Positions 38,201 through 47,580 of a DNA stretch of 64,000 bases are shown here, in pieces. Source of the stretch: Clostridium_S neuense (GTDB lineage: Bacteria > Bacillota > Clostridia > Clostridiales > Clostridiaceae); contig NZ_JBJIAA010000014.1 of the NCBI RefSeq assembly GCF_045310695.1, positions 62,001-126,000 of the forward strand. The letters are read 5' to 3'. Each line of letters begins with the position of its first letter. The stretch's first letter is position 1. The position numbers and the translations under genes are program-made. The notes beneath the pieces were generated by a model. The model worked only from the letters and a program-made list of their open reading frames with translations. It did no database searches and had not been told where the DNA came from.

Positions 38201-39046
38201 ACATATGGAAGATTTAGAGTATTTAATTCAACATTTACATACCACATAGTTCTTATAAAACCTATTTATATTGTTTGTGATATAATATAAATAAAAGAAT
38301 TTACATACCACATAGTTCTTATAAAACTTTCCATGTTCCCAATAATACATATGAGCAAATTCGATTTACATACCACATAGTTCTTATAAAACAGAAAAGG
38401 AGCAAACAGCAATTCAAGTACAGGACATATTTACATACCACATAGTTCTTATAAAACTAAGTTCGCAATGCAACAACAGTGAATATATTGTGAATTTACA
38501 TACCACATAGTTCTTATAAAACAAGACTTGGAATTATATATATTATCAGACCTTCATATATTTACATACCACATAGTTCTTATAAAACCTTTATGGAATA
38601 TTCAATTTGAAGATGGTTATACAATATTTACATACCACATAGTTCTTATAAAACAAATTGAAAAACGTTTAAAAGAATGGGCAATGAAAGAATTTACATA
38701 CCACATAGTTCTTATAAAACTGTCAAGTAGATATAAAACTTTTGGAGGTTATTAAAAATTTACATACCACATAGTTCTTATAAAACCATAACTTCACCTT
38801 TATTTAAATTAATCCATATGAAATTTACATACCACATAGTTCTTATAAAACTTGTCCGGTTCGGTTCCTAAATCATCTATAATTAATATTTACATACCAC
38901 ATAGTTCTTATAAAACAAATCATAAAGCCAACAACCCTTCGTGGGCTGTCGCATTTACATACCACATAGTTCTTATAAAACGAATTGCATTGTATTAATA
39001 TCAAATTCACAAGAATCATTTACATACCACATAGTTCTTATAAAAC
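35230..39046 (-). CRISPR. CRISPR array 2, type I-B, 59 repeats
   Basis: Same 29-bp repeat and orientation as array 1. I count 59 repeats and 58 spacers. The two leftmost repeats (35230, 35295) are strongly degenerate, and single changes occur at 35556 (T to C), 35686 (A to G) and 36076 (last base), all toward the leader-distal side. The leader is at 39047-39230. Some spacers look like gene starts with ribosome sites (36366-36401, 37674-37708), as expected for phage or plasmid DNA. The count may be off by one. Confidence 0.97.
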
Positions 39047-39230
39047 CAAAATTCCAAAAACTCTAAATCCCCATTTTTCCTCACTTTTATGGCTCCATAA
39101 AGTTATAAAATCACATTCATTTGCAGTGAACCTCCAGTAGTGCATGTTAATATTATAACAAAGTCACTTTATGGCTTCAATATCAAGCTCTTAACGCTAT
39201 TTCTCAAAAAATGAGGTTCACTGCAAAATT
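39047..39230 (-). promoter_or_regulatory. Leader of CRISPR array 2
   Basis: Homologous to 25851-26040. Minus-strand promoter: -35 TTGAAG (39180-39175), 17-bp spacer, -10 TATAAT (39157-39152), a better -35 than in leader 1. Inverted arms ttgcagtgaacctc (39121-39134) and gaggttcactgcaa (39213-39226) flank it. There is no cas1/cas2 here; the next gene is a WYL regulator. I see no gene in 39231-39409. Confidence 0.8.
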
Positions 39231-39409
39231 TAATGCTTATGCAATAGTTAAACATAGTATTCAACCCGTCTACCACTATATTTTGTGTACTAATAAAACA
39301 TTAAGCTTAAAGTGTATACTTACACCTTTACTGTACCCTATCAATTATACTCTAAGTCAACTTCTAGTTTATCAGAATGAATATGGTATTGAAAATTCAA
39401 TCTTTTAAT

Positions 39410-40348
39410 TTATTTATAATATTCCTTTATGCTTTCAGCTTCATCCTTAATCTTTAATTTAAGTTCCTCTGGCGCCAAAACTTTAACCTTGCTTCCCATA
39501 CTAAGTATCCAACTTATAATTTCAGTTTTGCCTTCCATAGTTGCCTCAAATATTATGGATTTATCATTCTTCCAGGTTATTTTTTGATTGTTAACCCACA
39601 TTTTTTCACTTACTATGTATGACATAGGATAAAAAATGTGAAGCTTCAATTCATATATCCCATCTCTATATATGCCAAAATTGTTTTTCATATATTCCTT
39701 AAGGGAAAAATTCTTTGGGAAAATAAACTTTTCAGAAAGCACCTCGTATTCAAGCATTCTTGATATTTTAAAATCCCTAATACTATTTCTTTTTTCACAA
39801 TATGCAGCGACATAAATAGCATTTCTATAATTTATAAGTGCATATGGGTGAATAATTCTATTACTTTCGCCTGAACTTAAAGCAAAATATCTTATTCTTA
39901 TTTTAGATTTAGTTATAATAGCTTTGTGCACATCCAATAATTTTTTCTTATCTTGCTCTATTGATACATCTGATTTTATAAAATACTCAACATCATTTAT
40001 TTGCTTGTCCTTTATTTTTTTAGCTACCATTATTTTATCTGTAAGTGAATTTATTTCATCTAAATATATAAAATTAGATTGCCTAAGTTCACTATTAGCA
40101 ATACTTAGTGCAGAATATTCATCTTCATCTATATCAAGGTTTAATAAATGATCATATCCTTCTAGTGAATATCCTCCGTTACTTCCCGTTGTCGATTTAA
40201 TGTATACATGAGCTAATTCTAAATCTTTTTTGTATTTTCTAACCATTCTCTCGTCAACTTCAAGTTCTCTTGAAATATCAGAAATTTTCATCTTGCCATT
40301 ACTTCTTAAGAGTATTATCATCTTTAATAAATTTGAAAATTTACTCAT
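39410..40348 (-). CDS. WYL-domain transcriptional regulator (YafY type)
   Basis: About 312 residues. The N-terminal winged HTH (MKISDISRELEVDERMVRKYKKDL) is followed by a WYL-type ligand-binding domain (IRIRYFALSSGESNRIIHPYALINYRNAIYVAAYCEKRNSIRDFKISRM) and a C-terminal WCX extension. WYL proteins bind nucleic acids or nucleotides and often accompany CRISPR-Cas and other defence loci. Here it follows the array-2 leader, so regulation of the CRISPR system is possible but not shown. The ATG at 40348 is preferred over upstream GTG/ATG codons that overlap the AAAGAGTG site. Confidence 0.88.
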   Translation of the reverse strand: MSKFSNLLKMIILLRSNGKMKISDISRELEVDERMVRKYKKDLELAHVYIKSTTGSNGGYSLEGYDHLLNLDIDEDEYSALSIANSELRQSNFIYLDEINSLTDKIMVAKKIKDKQINDVEYFIKSDVSIEQDKKKLLDVHKAIITKSKIRIRYFALSSGESNRIIHPYALINYRNAIYVAAYCEKRNSIRDFKISRMLEYEVLSEKFIFPKNFSLKEYMKNNFGIYRDGIYELKLHIFYPMSYIVSEKMWVNNQKITWKNDKSIIFEATMEGKTEIISWILSMGSKVKVLAPEELKLKIKDEAESIKEYYK

Positions 40349-40413
40349 TGTCATCACTCTTTATTTTTTTATAAAAATGAACAACCGCTTCATTTTAGTC
40401 TATAATTTATTTA

Positions 40414-41571
40414 TTAATCTTCCACTAACTTTTTTAAATCCATCTCTCCTGCAATTTTCTTTCCACCTGCTGCATTTGGATGAAGATGATCGCCGCAGTC
40501 GTACTCTTCTTTCATCTTAGTTTCATCGCTGTCATCCTTTACGTAGTCTGAAAAATCAAAGTATCCATCAGCAAAATTATTTGTCCTTATCCACTCATTC
40601 ACTTCCTGCCTTTTCTGCTCCATCTCTTCCGTAAAACGGTCCATAAAGCCATTAAATGGAAGTATTGTACAAAGAAAAATTTTTGCATCATGCTTATGTG
40701 AAATTTTCACATATTTTTTTAATCCCTCTATCATTTCAGCTCCAGTTACCTTCTCACTTATATCAGCATCATAACCGGGATGGATGAGATCATTAACACC
40801 TTCTAGTACTATTACAACCTCTGCTTTATTTGATTCAAAAACATCTTTTTCAAATCTAGAAATTCCAGCTTCTCCAAAGAGCCCCAGGCATCCACCACAA
40901 CGTGAAGCATCATGAAGTATTCTATTGCCTGAAATCCCCCTGTTTATAATTGCAACTTTTCCAGGGTATTTTTCATATAAAAGCCTTCCAAGTTCACTGT
41001 CCCAATGTGAATGATTTGTAATAGAATCCCCAAAAGCAACTATTCTTCTCACTTTATTCTTAGTAAAGATTTCGATTCGTGCCAATGCATAAAAAGCTTC
41101 TCTCATATCCTCGTCCGTATATTCTATACATTCCGTTTTACAGGTATTTCCCTCTTTTATTATGGTTTTAGTTAAAATTCTAGATTGCATGCTGCCTATA
41201 CAATCAACCTTAACTTTATCCTTAACATACATGGAAATTACTATATCTTGTCCAACTGGAACCTTGAGCTCTACTGGATCACTATACAGTATTTTTCCAG
41301 GCAGTAATTCAATTGTTTTTGAAGCTTCAAAGGTTACTGGAACACAATTTTTATTATCTACGTTTTTTCCATCCTTTGATAGCGCTATAAAGGCTTCTTC
41401 TATTTTTAAAGTTTGTCTGCCACATTCATTTGATAATAGCAGTCTTACTTTTTCACCTTCAATATTATTCTTAATAATCATGTGTTGAGTTTCGTTTTCA
41501 ACCTCCATTGGGTCACATTCAAGATCAACCATCCTATAGCTCCAGCTTGCAATCCATTCTCCATTATCCAT
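40414..41571 (-). CDS. SGNH/GDSL-family hydrolase
   Basis: About 385 residues. An N-terminal beta-rich domain (about 1-165) precedes an SGNH esterase domain with FGDSIT (Ser183), GISGNR, GVND and DHLHPN, i.e. all four blocks and the Asp-x-x-His dyad. There is no signal peptide, so it is probably intracellular. It likely deacylates carbohydrates or related esters. The ATG at 41571 follows GGAGGAATAGG, while the longer frame to 41622 has no ribosome site. Confidence 0.85.
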   Translation of the reverse strand: MDNGEWIASWSYRMVDLECDPMEVENETQHMIIKNNIEGEKVRLLLSNECGRQTLKIEEAFIALSKDGKNVDNKNCVPVTFEASKTIELLPGKILYSDPVELKVPVGQDIVISMYVKDKVKVDCIGSMQSRILTKTIIKEGNTCKTECIEYTDEDMREAFYALARIEIFTKNKVRRIVAFGDSITNHSHWDSELGRLLYEKYPGKVAIINRGISGNRILHDASRCGGCLGLFGEAGISRFEKDVFESNKAEVVIVLEGVNDLIHPGYDADISEKVTGAEMIEGLKKYVKISHKHDAKIFLCTILPFNGFMDRFTEEMEQKRQEVNEWIRTNNFADGYFDFSDYVKDDSDETKMKEEYDCGDHLHPNAAGGKKIAGEMDLKKLVED

Positions 41572-41667
41572 TTTTCCTATTCCTCCAGTATATAAATACT
41601 TAATATCTTCATGATTACACATTGAAGTTTAAAAATCAATTATCATAAAAAAATTTTGCATGAATAA

Positions 41668-42093
41668 TTATTTTTTTCTTTGAAGTTTTGAGTTAATTTC
41701 ATTTATTTTTAATTTCCAATAAATTTTATAAGAACACCACATAACAACATAAAGCGTTATAAAAATCAATGCATATACTAACTTTGGGACTACCCCTTCT
41801 GGCATCCAATCTCCTAAAACGGATGCTATAGAAAACGCAGTTACAATTGTTATAAAATGAAGAATAGTTTTCTTTAAAAAACTCCATCCTTCTACATTAA
41901 ATATAACTGATGATGATGCCAACAAAAATCCAAGTACAGCTGAAATTAAAAAATCATTCACAATTGGCTTTACTGCTACACTACCGTTTATATCAATTTC
42001 AAAAGCCATTATGCAAAATACTACCGCTGATATAGAAACTCCCACGCTAATTCCCATAGTTCCCCTTTTTAATACTTCCTTAAAATAATTCAT
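41668..42093 (-). CDS. DUF3021 membrane protein
   Basis: A 141-residue protein with four membrane segments (about 14-30, 48-64, 75-92, 103-122) and a basic tail, matching DUF3021. It starts 2 bp after the LytTR regulator gene. DUF3021 proteins commonly pair with LytTR regulators as membrane partners that hold the regulator inactive, and the pairing here supports that role. Confidence 0.82.
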   Translation of the reverse strand: MNYFKEVLKRGTMGISVGVSISAVVFCIMAFEIDINGSVAVKPIVNDFLISAVLGFLLASSSVIFNVEGWSFLKKTILHFITIVTAFSIASVLGDWMPEGVVPKLVYALIFITLYVVMWCSYKIYWKLKINEINSKLQRKK

Positions 42094-42095
42094 AT

Positions 42096-42545
42096 CTACT
42101 TACCTCCAATACTCAAATACTGCTTTATCTTTGTTACATATTTTCTAGACACATATTCCTGTTTCCCATTAATAAAATTAACGCACATAGTTCCATTGAA
42201 GAACATCTCCAAATTCTTAATCTTGTCTACATTAGCAATAACCGATTTTGATATTCTTATAAAAGATGTGTTTTCAAATTCTTCTTCAAGTTCATATAAC
42301 TTTTCTTTGACCTCATATGAAGTATCTCTAGTTTGAGCTATTATCTTTTTGTTTTCACTGTAAAAAAAGAATATGTTATCAGGATCAAGAATATACATTT
42401 TTTCATCCTTACTACCTATGATATGCCTTTTTGCCACATGCTTTAAAAATTTCAAAACAGCCTCTATTTCTTCTGTCATTTCTGGTGACTCTATAATAAG
42501 CTTACTCTCATTAAATTCAGAATCTATTTTTAAATCAACCTTCAA
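42096..42545 (-). CDS. LytTR-family DNA-binding regulator
   Basis: A 149-residue regulator without a receiver domain. The C-terminal LytTR domain covers about 45-147 (NIFFFYSENKKIIAQTRDTSYEVKEKLYELEEEF, FIRISKSVIANVDKI, YVSRKYVTKIKQYL). It forms a two-gene unit with the DUF3021 gene. The start appears to be TTG at 42545 behind GAGAGGGGG. Such pairs usually regulate their own operon and nearby genes. Confidence 0.85.
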   Translation of the reverse strand: MKVDLKIDSEFNESKLIIESPEMTEEIEAVLKFLKHVAKRHIIGSKDEKMYILDPDNIFFFYSENKKIIAQTRDTSYEVKEKLYELEEEFENTSFIRISKSVIANVDKIKNLEMFFNGTMCVNFINGKQEYVSRKYVTKIKQYLSIGGK

Positions 42546-42707
42546 TGCTTATCCCCCTCTCAATAATTAAATTATATATCGCAAATAATTTCAAAACCAT
42601 AAAAGCAGAATAAGTGGTAGTATTTTTTATACTAAGATGCTTTAAAAATAGAGTAATATGATAAAATATAATTATATTAAGAATTTACATAACACATGGA
42701 GGTTTCT

Positions 42708-43529
42708 ATGAAAAATTTCAATAGTGAATTATATTTAAAATTGCAAAGAATACTAAATGGTTCAGACTACAACAATACGTACAAAATATTATCTAAAAAT
42801 CTTATTGAAAACTTGGAAAATTTCAAGCATATGACTATTGAAAAGTTTGCAGCTATTTCTTTCACCTCCATTTCCACAGTTTCAAGATTTGTTAGACTGC
42901 TTGGCTTCAAAAATTTTATCGAGTTAAAAGAATACTCTCAATCTTATAAACTGTACAGATTTATGAATATGAACGACAATATTGAGCATATGAAATTTGA
43001 TATGTTACACGACAATGATATTCTAAATAATTATATAGACGATATTTGCACCTCACTTCAAGGTTTAAAAAACAATGTTGATTTTAAAAAAATAGATAAA
43101 ATAAATGAACTGATTTATAATGCTAATTCCATATCCTTATATGCATTTTTGCTTCCAGGCTCTCTTGCCAAGTTCTATCAATTATCCATGCTTTCTTTAG
43201 GTAAATGTTCCAAATACTATGACCTTACTAATGCCAATTTAAGTACTGATGACTATGAAAATGAACTGTCACTATTTTTCTCAGTAGACGGTAACTTTAT
43301 AGAATCCTCCAGAGACATTATTATAAAATTAAAAGCAAATAACAAAAAGTTAGTTTTAATTACTCAAAATCCTAGGGTAAGATTGTGTAATATGTTTGAT
43401 GAGATTTTATTTATGGGAAATAACGATTCATCCAAAGGTGGACGTTACAAGCTCATGATTTTTATAGAACTGCTTTTAAATAGATACTATTTAACCTACT
43501 ACAAGGATGAGCTATCTAATTTTAATTAA
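42708..43529 (+). CDS. RpiR-family transcriptional regulator
   Basis: About 273 residues. An HTH_6 domain (FAAISFTSISTVSRFVRLLGFKNFIELKEY) is followed by a diverged SIS sugar-phosphate-binding domain (about 110-260; NSISLYAFLLPGSLAKFYQL, LVLITQNPRVRLCNMFDEILF). It probably controls the GH4 gene 178 bp downstream in response to a sugar phosphate. The ATG at 42708 follows GGAGGTTTCT, and an ATG at 42696 overlaps that site. Confidence 0.87.
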   Translation: MKNFNSELYLKLQRILNGSDYNNTYKILSKNLIENLENFKHMTIEKFAAISFTSISTVSRFVRLLGFKNFIELKEYSQSYKLYRFMNMNDNIEHMKFDMLHDNDILNNYIDDICTSLQGLKNNVDFKKIDKINELIYNANSISLYAFLLPGSLAKFYQLSMLSLGKCSKYYDLTNANLSTDDYENELSLFFSVDGNFIESSRDIIIKLKANNKKLVLITQNPRVRLCNMFDEILFMGNNDSSKGGRYKLMIFIELLLNRYYLTYYKDELSNFN

Positions 43530-43642
43530 CTTATGCACTTCAAAATTCATTAATATTTTCAAAATATGAAAAAATCCATTGCAGGATGAAGGGCTCCTCT
43601 TTTTCATTATCTGTTATTATCAAATTATGAATTATCTTTAAG

Positions 43643-43683
43643 TGGAAGCAGAGCTAGTTTCACTATAATACCCTGTGCTTCCA
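43643..43683. promoter_or_regulatory. Inverted repeat upstream of the GH4 gene
   Basis: tggaagca (43643-43650) and tgcttcca (43676-43683) lie 24-64 bp before the GH4 start. It could be a weak terminator of the RpiR gene or a leader structure of the GH4 message. Confidence 0.4.
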
Positions 43684-43706
43684 ACTAAAAAGGAGGAATA
43701 ACACTT

Positions 43707-45062
43707 ATGAAAAAGTTAAAAATTGTTACAATTGGTGGTGGCAGCAGCTACACTCCAGAACTAATGGAGGGTTTTATAAAACGTTATAAGGAGCTTCCTC
43801 TAACAGAAATATGGTTAGTTGACATCGAAGAGGGAAGAGAGAAATTAGAAATCGTAGGTGCTATGGCAAAGCGTATGTGGAAAGCCTCTGGTTACCCTTG
43901 TGAGGTTCATTTAACTTTAGATCGTCGTGAAGCTTTAAAGGATGCAGATTTCGTAACAACTCAATTTAGAGTTGGACTTCTTGATGCGCGTATTAAGGAT
44001 GAAAGAATTCCTCTAAGTCATGGAATAATTGGTCAAGAAACAAATGGTGCTGGAGGTATGTTTAAAGCTTTTAGAACTGTTCCTGTTATACTTGATATTA
44101 TTAATGATATGAAAGAATTATGTCCAAATGCTTGGCTTATAAATTTCACTAATCCATCAGGCATGATTACTGAAGCTGCCATTAAATATGGAGGATGGAG
44201 CAAAACAGTTGGATTATGTAATGTACCTATACGTTATATAATGATGGCAAGTGAAGCCTTAGATATCCCAATAGAGGATTTAAATTTTAAGTTTGCAGGT
44301 TTAAACCATTTTCACTGGCACCGCGTATGGGATAAAAATGGCATTGAAAGAACCTCTGAGGTTATAGAAGCTGTTTATAATCCATCCAGTACTAAGAAAT
44401 TGAAAGGTATGGAAAACATAAAGGACATTCCAATGCTTTATGAACAAATAAAAGATCTTGGAATTTTACCATGCTCCTATCATCGCTACTACTACATTAC
44501 AGATGACATGTTAAAGAATGAGCTTAAAGAATTTGAGAAGGGTGAAACAAGAGCAGAAAATGTTAAACGCATAGAAGCTGAATTATTTGAATTATATAAA
44601 GATCCTAATTTAAACTACAAACCAGAACAACTAACAAAACGTGGTGGAACTTACTATTCTGATGCTGCCTGCGAAATTATAAATTCTATATACAATAACA
44701 AGCAGACTCAAATGGTCGTAAGCACTCAAAATAATGGAACTATTTCGGACTTGCCATACGATTCAATTGTTGAAGTGTCTGCAGTTATCACTTCAAATGG
44801 TCCTGTACCATTAAACTGGGGCAAGTTTGATTCCGCACCAAGAGCTTTACTTCAGCTCATGAAGGGTATGGAAGAAACGGTTATAAAAGCCGCTGTTACT
44901 GGTGATTACAACAAAGCACTCCATGCATTTATAGTTAACCCATTAGTACCCAGCGGCCAAATTGCTAAACAATTATTAGACGAAATGCTAATTGCCCACA
45001 AGAAACATCTACCTCAGTTTGCAGATAAAATTGCAGAACTCGAGAAAGAGCTTACACAATAA
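43707..45062 (+). CDS. GH4 family 6-phospho-beta-glucosidase
   Basis: A 451-residue NAD- and metal-dependent glycosidase. The Rossmann start reads KIVTIGGGSSYTPELMEGF, the family signature NFTNPSG and the metal ligands Cys171 (LCNVPI) and His201 (GLNHFHW) are present, as in LicH/CelF-type enzymes. It cleaves 6-phospho-beta-glucosides delivered by the PTS. No transporter is adjacent, so sugar phosphates come from elsewhere. AAAGGAGGAATAAC precedes the start and a strong terminator follows. Confidence 0.9.
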   Translation: MKKLKIVTIGGGSSYTPELMEGFIKRYKELPLTEIWLVDIEEGREKLEIVGAMAKRMWKASGYPCEVHLTLDRREALKDADFVTTQFRVGLLDARIKDERIPLSHGIIGQETNGAGGMFKAFRTVPVILDIINDMKELCPNAWLINFTNPSGMITEAAIKYGGWSKTVGLCNVPIRYIMMASEALDIPIEDLNFKFAGLNHFHWHRVWDKNGIERTSEVIEAVYNPSSTKKLKGMENIKDIPMLYEQIKDLGILPCSYHRYYYITDDMLKNELKEFEKGETRAENVKRIEAELFELYKDPNLNYKPEQLTKRGGTYYSDAACEIINSIYNNKQTQMVVSTQNNGTISDLPYDSIVEVSAVITSNGPVPLNWGKFDSAPRALLQLMKGMEETVIKAAVTGDYNKALHAFIVNPLVPSGQIAKQLLDEMLIAHKKHLPQFADKIAELEKELTQ

Positions 45063-45112
45063 GGTAATAGCACTTTTTAAATTGCTTCTTCAGCGCTATT
45101 ACCTTACTTTAG
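45061..45112 (+). terminator. Terminator after the GH4 gene
   Basis: aaggtaatagc (45061-45071) pairs with gctattacctt (45095-45105), followed by actttagtt. The stem begins within the stop codon. Confidence 0.8.
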
Positions 45113-45136
45113 TTATGAAAAGATTACTTCATTGCA

Positions 45137-45392
45137 AAGATTCATACCTAAAATTCCGTAGATACGGAGGAATTTTTTCCTCGAATTACCATGAGGGCGA
45201 AGGAACAATACTGAAGGAACGATTTAAAAAAGTCCTAATAAATCTTGGCTCAAAAATTGTAAAATACTTAGATATTTCAATTGTCTGAGCATTTTTTCAG
45301 CGAGTTATTGAAATATCTTAGTATTTTATGATTTTTGAACCTTAGATTTATAGGACTTTTTTAACGCGACAAAGCATTATTCCTTCGCATTT
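45137..45392. repeat. Long-hairpin interspersed element, copy C
   Basis: Same order and orientation as copies A and B: small T-tailed hairpin (about 45150-45180), linker, then the long imperfect inverted repeat with its loop near 45285-45305. The right end stops a few bases before the stop codon of the minus-strand lipoprotein gene at 45396. Confidence 0.75.
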
Positions 45393-45395
45393 TTC

Positions 45396-46619
45396 TTACT
45401 GTCCTGAAATCATACTTTCAATTTGATTTCCAAAATCACGACTATCTACTGGCATCCACATGAAACCTTTTAAAACAAATGTAAAAGTTTTTTCTTTTGT
45501 TTCAGTTCCTGGTTTTGCAGCATTTAAATCTTTTTGAAGATGATTTACAAATGACTTTACAAATTCACTTTTTGCTTGGCCCTCGTCTGTTAAGCCCATT
45601 GCTTTAATATCTGAAACTGCCTCTGAACCTGCTGTTTTAGAAACACCTGCAATATCAATGTAATTTGCTTTAACACTAACTACAGCGGTATTTCCAGGAG
45701 CATTTCCGCTCTGAGAGAGCTTGGTTGATGTTGCTGTAATACTTTTTATTGCATTTTGATATGCAGAATAAATTTTATTACAATCATCATCACTTATAGT
45801 CATTCCTTGTTCCGTAAAAGTACTTCTAAAGGAATTCTTAAATGCTTCTTGTCTCATTTTTTCTATTTTATCGCTATAATCCTTACCAGTTAATTCTGCA
45901 AATTCTTTAGCAGATCCTGTTCTATCACCTTTTATATAAAAATTAAATAGCATTGTGGCTGATTTATCAGGATCAATTTTTAACTTATTTAACTCTGTTT
46001 CAAGATCACCTAAAGATAAATCTGAAATTTTCTTAAAATATCCATGTGCATCCTCTGGAATCCAGATATTATCCTTTATTATAAAGTTAAAAGTTGCTTC
46101 TTTGGTCTTCGTAGATGGTTTAGCATCTTTTAGGCCCTTTACTATATTATCCATATAATCGTCAACCAATTCGCTTTCACCTTTGCCGCTATTCTCCAAA
46201 TCCAACATTTTATTTACACCAGCAAAAACAATTGACTTCAAATCTATATATGTTACTTTAACATTTACCTTAGCTGTTTTACCATTTTCAGAAATTTTAT
46301 TTGTTGTTATGGTTATTTTCTTCATTGCATTAACATAAGCTTTATAAAATTCATCAACTTTTTCATCATCTATAGTCATGCCAGATGATTTCTCAAAGCT
46401 TTCTTTAAAACCTTTTTTAAATTCATTTTTTTGTTTTTCCATTGATAAATATATATCACTCTTTGTGTCACCTAGCTTGCTTATTTCTGAACTATTATTC
46501 TTTATAGCAAAATCAGCTAAAATCTTTGCGGATTCATCTGCCGCAACTTTAGGTTTACACCCAATTAACATTGCAGGAATCAAAAGCATGATTACCACAA
46601 TTCCTATACGTTTCTTCAT
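45396..46619 (-). CDS. Lipoprotein with two DUF5105-like repeats
   Basis: About 407 residues. A lipoprotein signal peptide ends in the lipobox AMLIGC. Two homologous units follow: the first begins ADESAKILADFAIKNN, the second DKSATMLFNFYIKGDRTGS. Each ends with a TKEATFNF or TKEKTFTFVLK strand and a Trp-containing tail. It is the last of three tandem paralogues and the only one with two units. The ATG at 46619 follows AGGAGG. Function unknown; it is exposed on the outer face of the membrane. Confidence 0.82.
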   Translation of the reverse strand: MKKRIGIVVIMLLIPAMLIGCKPKVAADESAKILADFAIKNNSSEISKLGDTKSDIYLSMEKQKNEFKKGFKESFEKSSGMTIDDEKVDEFYKAYVNAMKKITITTNKISENGKTAKVNVKVTYIDLKSIVFAGVNKMLDLENSGKGESELVDDYMDNIVKGLKDAKPSTKTKEATFNFIIKDNIWIPEDAHGYFKKISDLSLGDLETELNKLKIDPDKSATMLFNFYIKGDRTGSAKEFAELTGKDYSDKIEKMRQEAFKNSFRSTFTEQGMTISDDDCNKIYSAYQNAIKSITATSTKLSQSGNAPGNTAVVSVKANYIDIAGVSKTAGSEAVSDIKAMGLTDEGQAKSEFVKSFVNHLQKDLNAAKPGTETKEKTFTFVLKGFMWMPVDSRDFGNQIESMISGQ

Positions 46620-46694
46620 TCCTATATACCTCCTATTGTGTAAAACCAAGACTATTACACTAATAGTTAAAAATATTGCAACAGTCTTAATTCT

Positions 46695-47420
46695 TTATTG
46701 ATTAGAAACCATATCTTCTATTTGTTCCACATAATCAGAACTATCTTCTGGAAGCCAGTTATTATCTTTTAAAACAAATTTAAAAGTTTTTTCTTTGGTT
46801 GCAGTTCCTGGCTTAGCAGCATTTAAATCTTTTTCAAGCTCGTCTATATAAGCCTTTTCAAGTTCTTGTTTTTCCTTAAGAGTGTTTTCAATCCCCATTG
46901 ATTTAATCTTCGCAAGTGCATCATTTTGTTCACTGGCTGATAAATCCGTATGGTTTGTGTTATTTGTAAGTCCCATTGATTTAACCTTGGCTGCTGCATC
47001 CTTCTGTGCGTTTTCTTCAATGGCTGGTAAATCTATATAGTTTGTCTTAACACTAACAGTTGATGTTTTTGAATCTGAAGATACTACTTTTGATGTTAAT
47101 GTAATATGTTTTAATGAATTTTTATATGCTACGTATATTCTATTACACTCATCAACATCAACCATTATATTTCCCTTTGAAAACGAATAATTTAAAAGTT
47201 GCCCATTAAATCGACTTTTTTCTGATTTTTTCAATTTACTTATTGTACTTTGATTTAATGCTATTTTAGATATATCACTTTTATCACCTTTTACAAAAAA
47301 GTTAAATAATATTTTTGCTGACTCATCAGCTTTTATTTTTGGACCACCACATCCAATTAATACTGCTGGAATTAATAGTAATACTACTAACATTCCAATG
47401 CTCTTTTTTATACTTTTCAT
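46695..47420 (-). CDS. Lipoprotein with one DUF5105-like repeat
   Basis: About 241 residues: signal peptide with lipobox AVLIGC, one unit starting KADESAKILFNFFVKGDKSD and ending FKFVLKDNNWLPEDS. A short internal duplication occurs in the middle (NYIDLPAIEENAQKDAAAKVKSMGL and TDLSASEQNDALAKIKSMGI). The ATG at 47420 follows AAGGGGAGAA. It is a paralogue of its two neighbours. Confidence 0.82.
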   Translation of the reverse strand: MKSIKKSIGMLVVLLLIPAVLIGCGGPKIKADESAKILFNFFVKGDKSDISKIALNQSTISKLKKSEKSRFNGQLLNYSFSKGNIMVDVDECNRIYVAYKNSLKHITLTSKVVSSDSKTSTVSVKTNYIDLPAIEENAQKDAAAKVKSMGLTNNTNHTDLSASEQNDALAKIKSMGIENTLKEKQELEKAYIDELEKDLNAAKPGTATKEKTFKFVLKDNNWLPEDSSDYVEQIEDMVSNQ

Positions 47421-47580
47421 ACTTTCTCCCCTTAGTAAATTAGATAAACTTAACAAAATTCATAATACGCAAATTAAAAAGAGGATGTTCCACTAAAAAT
47501 TATTCAACCGTAATCTTCATAAATTACAAATTAAATAATTATCAATGTTTCCCTCTTTTATTGTAAGAAGTTATTCTAAA

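Noticed and set aside
39211..39408. 65-codon plus-strand frame after leader 2
   Set aside because: It starts inside the leader inverted repeat, has no ribosome site, and looks like random AT-rich sequence.
42681..42698. atttacataacacat resembling the first half of the CRISPR repeat, before the RpiR gene
   Set aside because: Only about 15 bases match, the handle-distal part is absent, and it overlaps the gene's ribosome-site region; probably chance.
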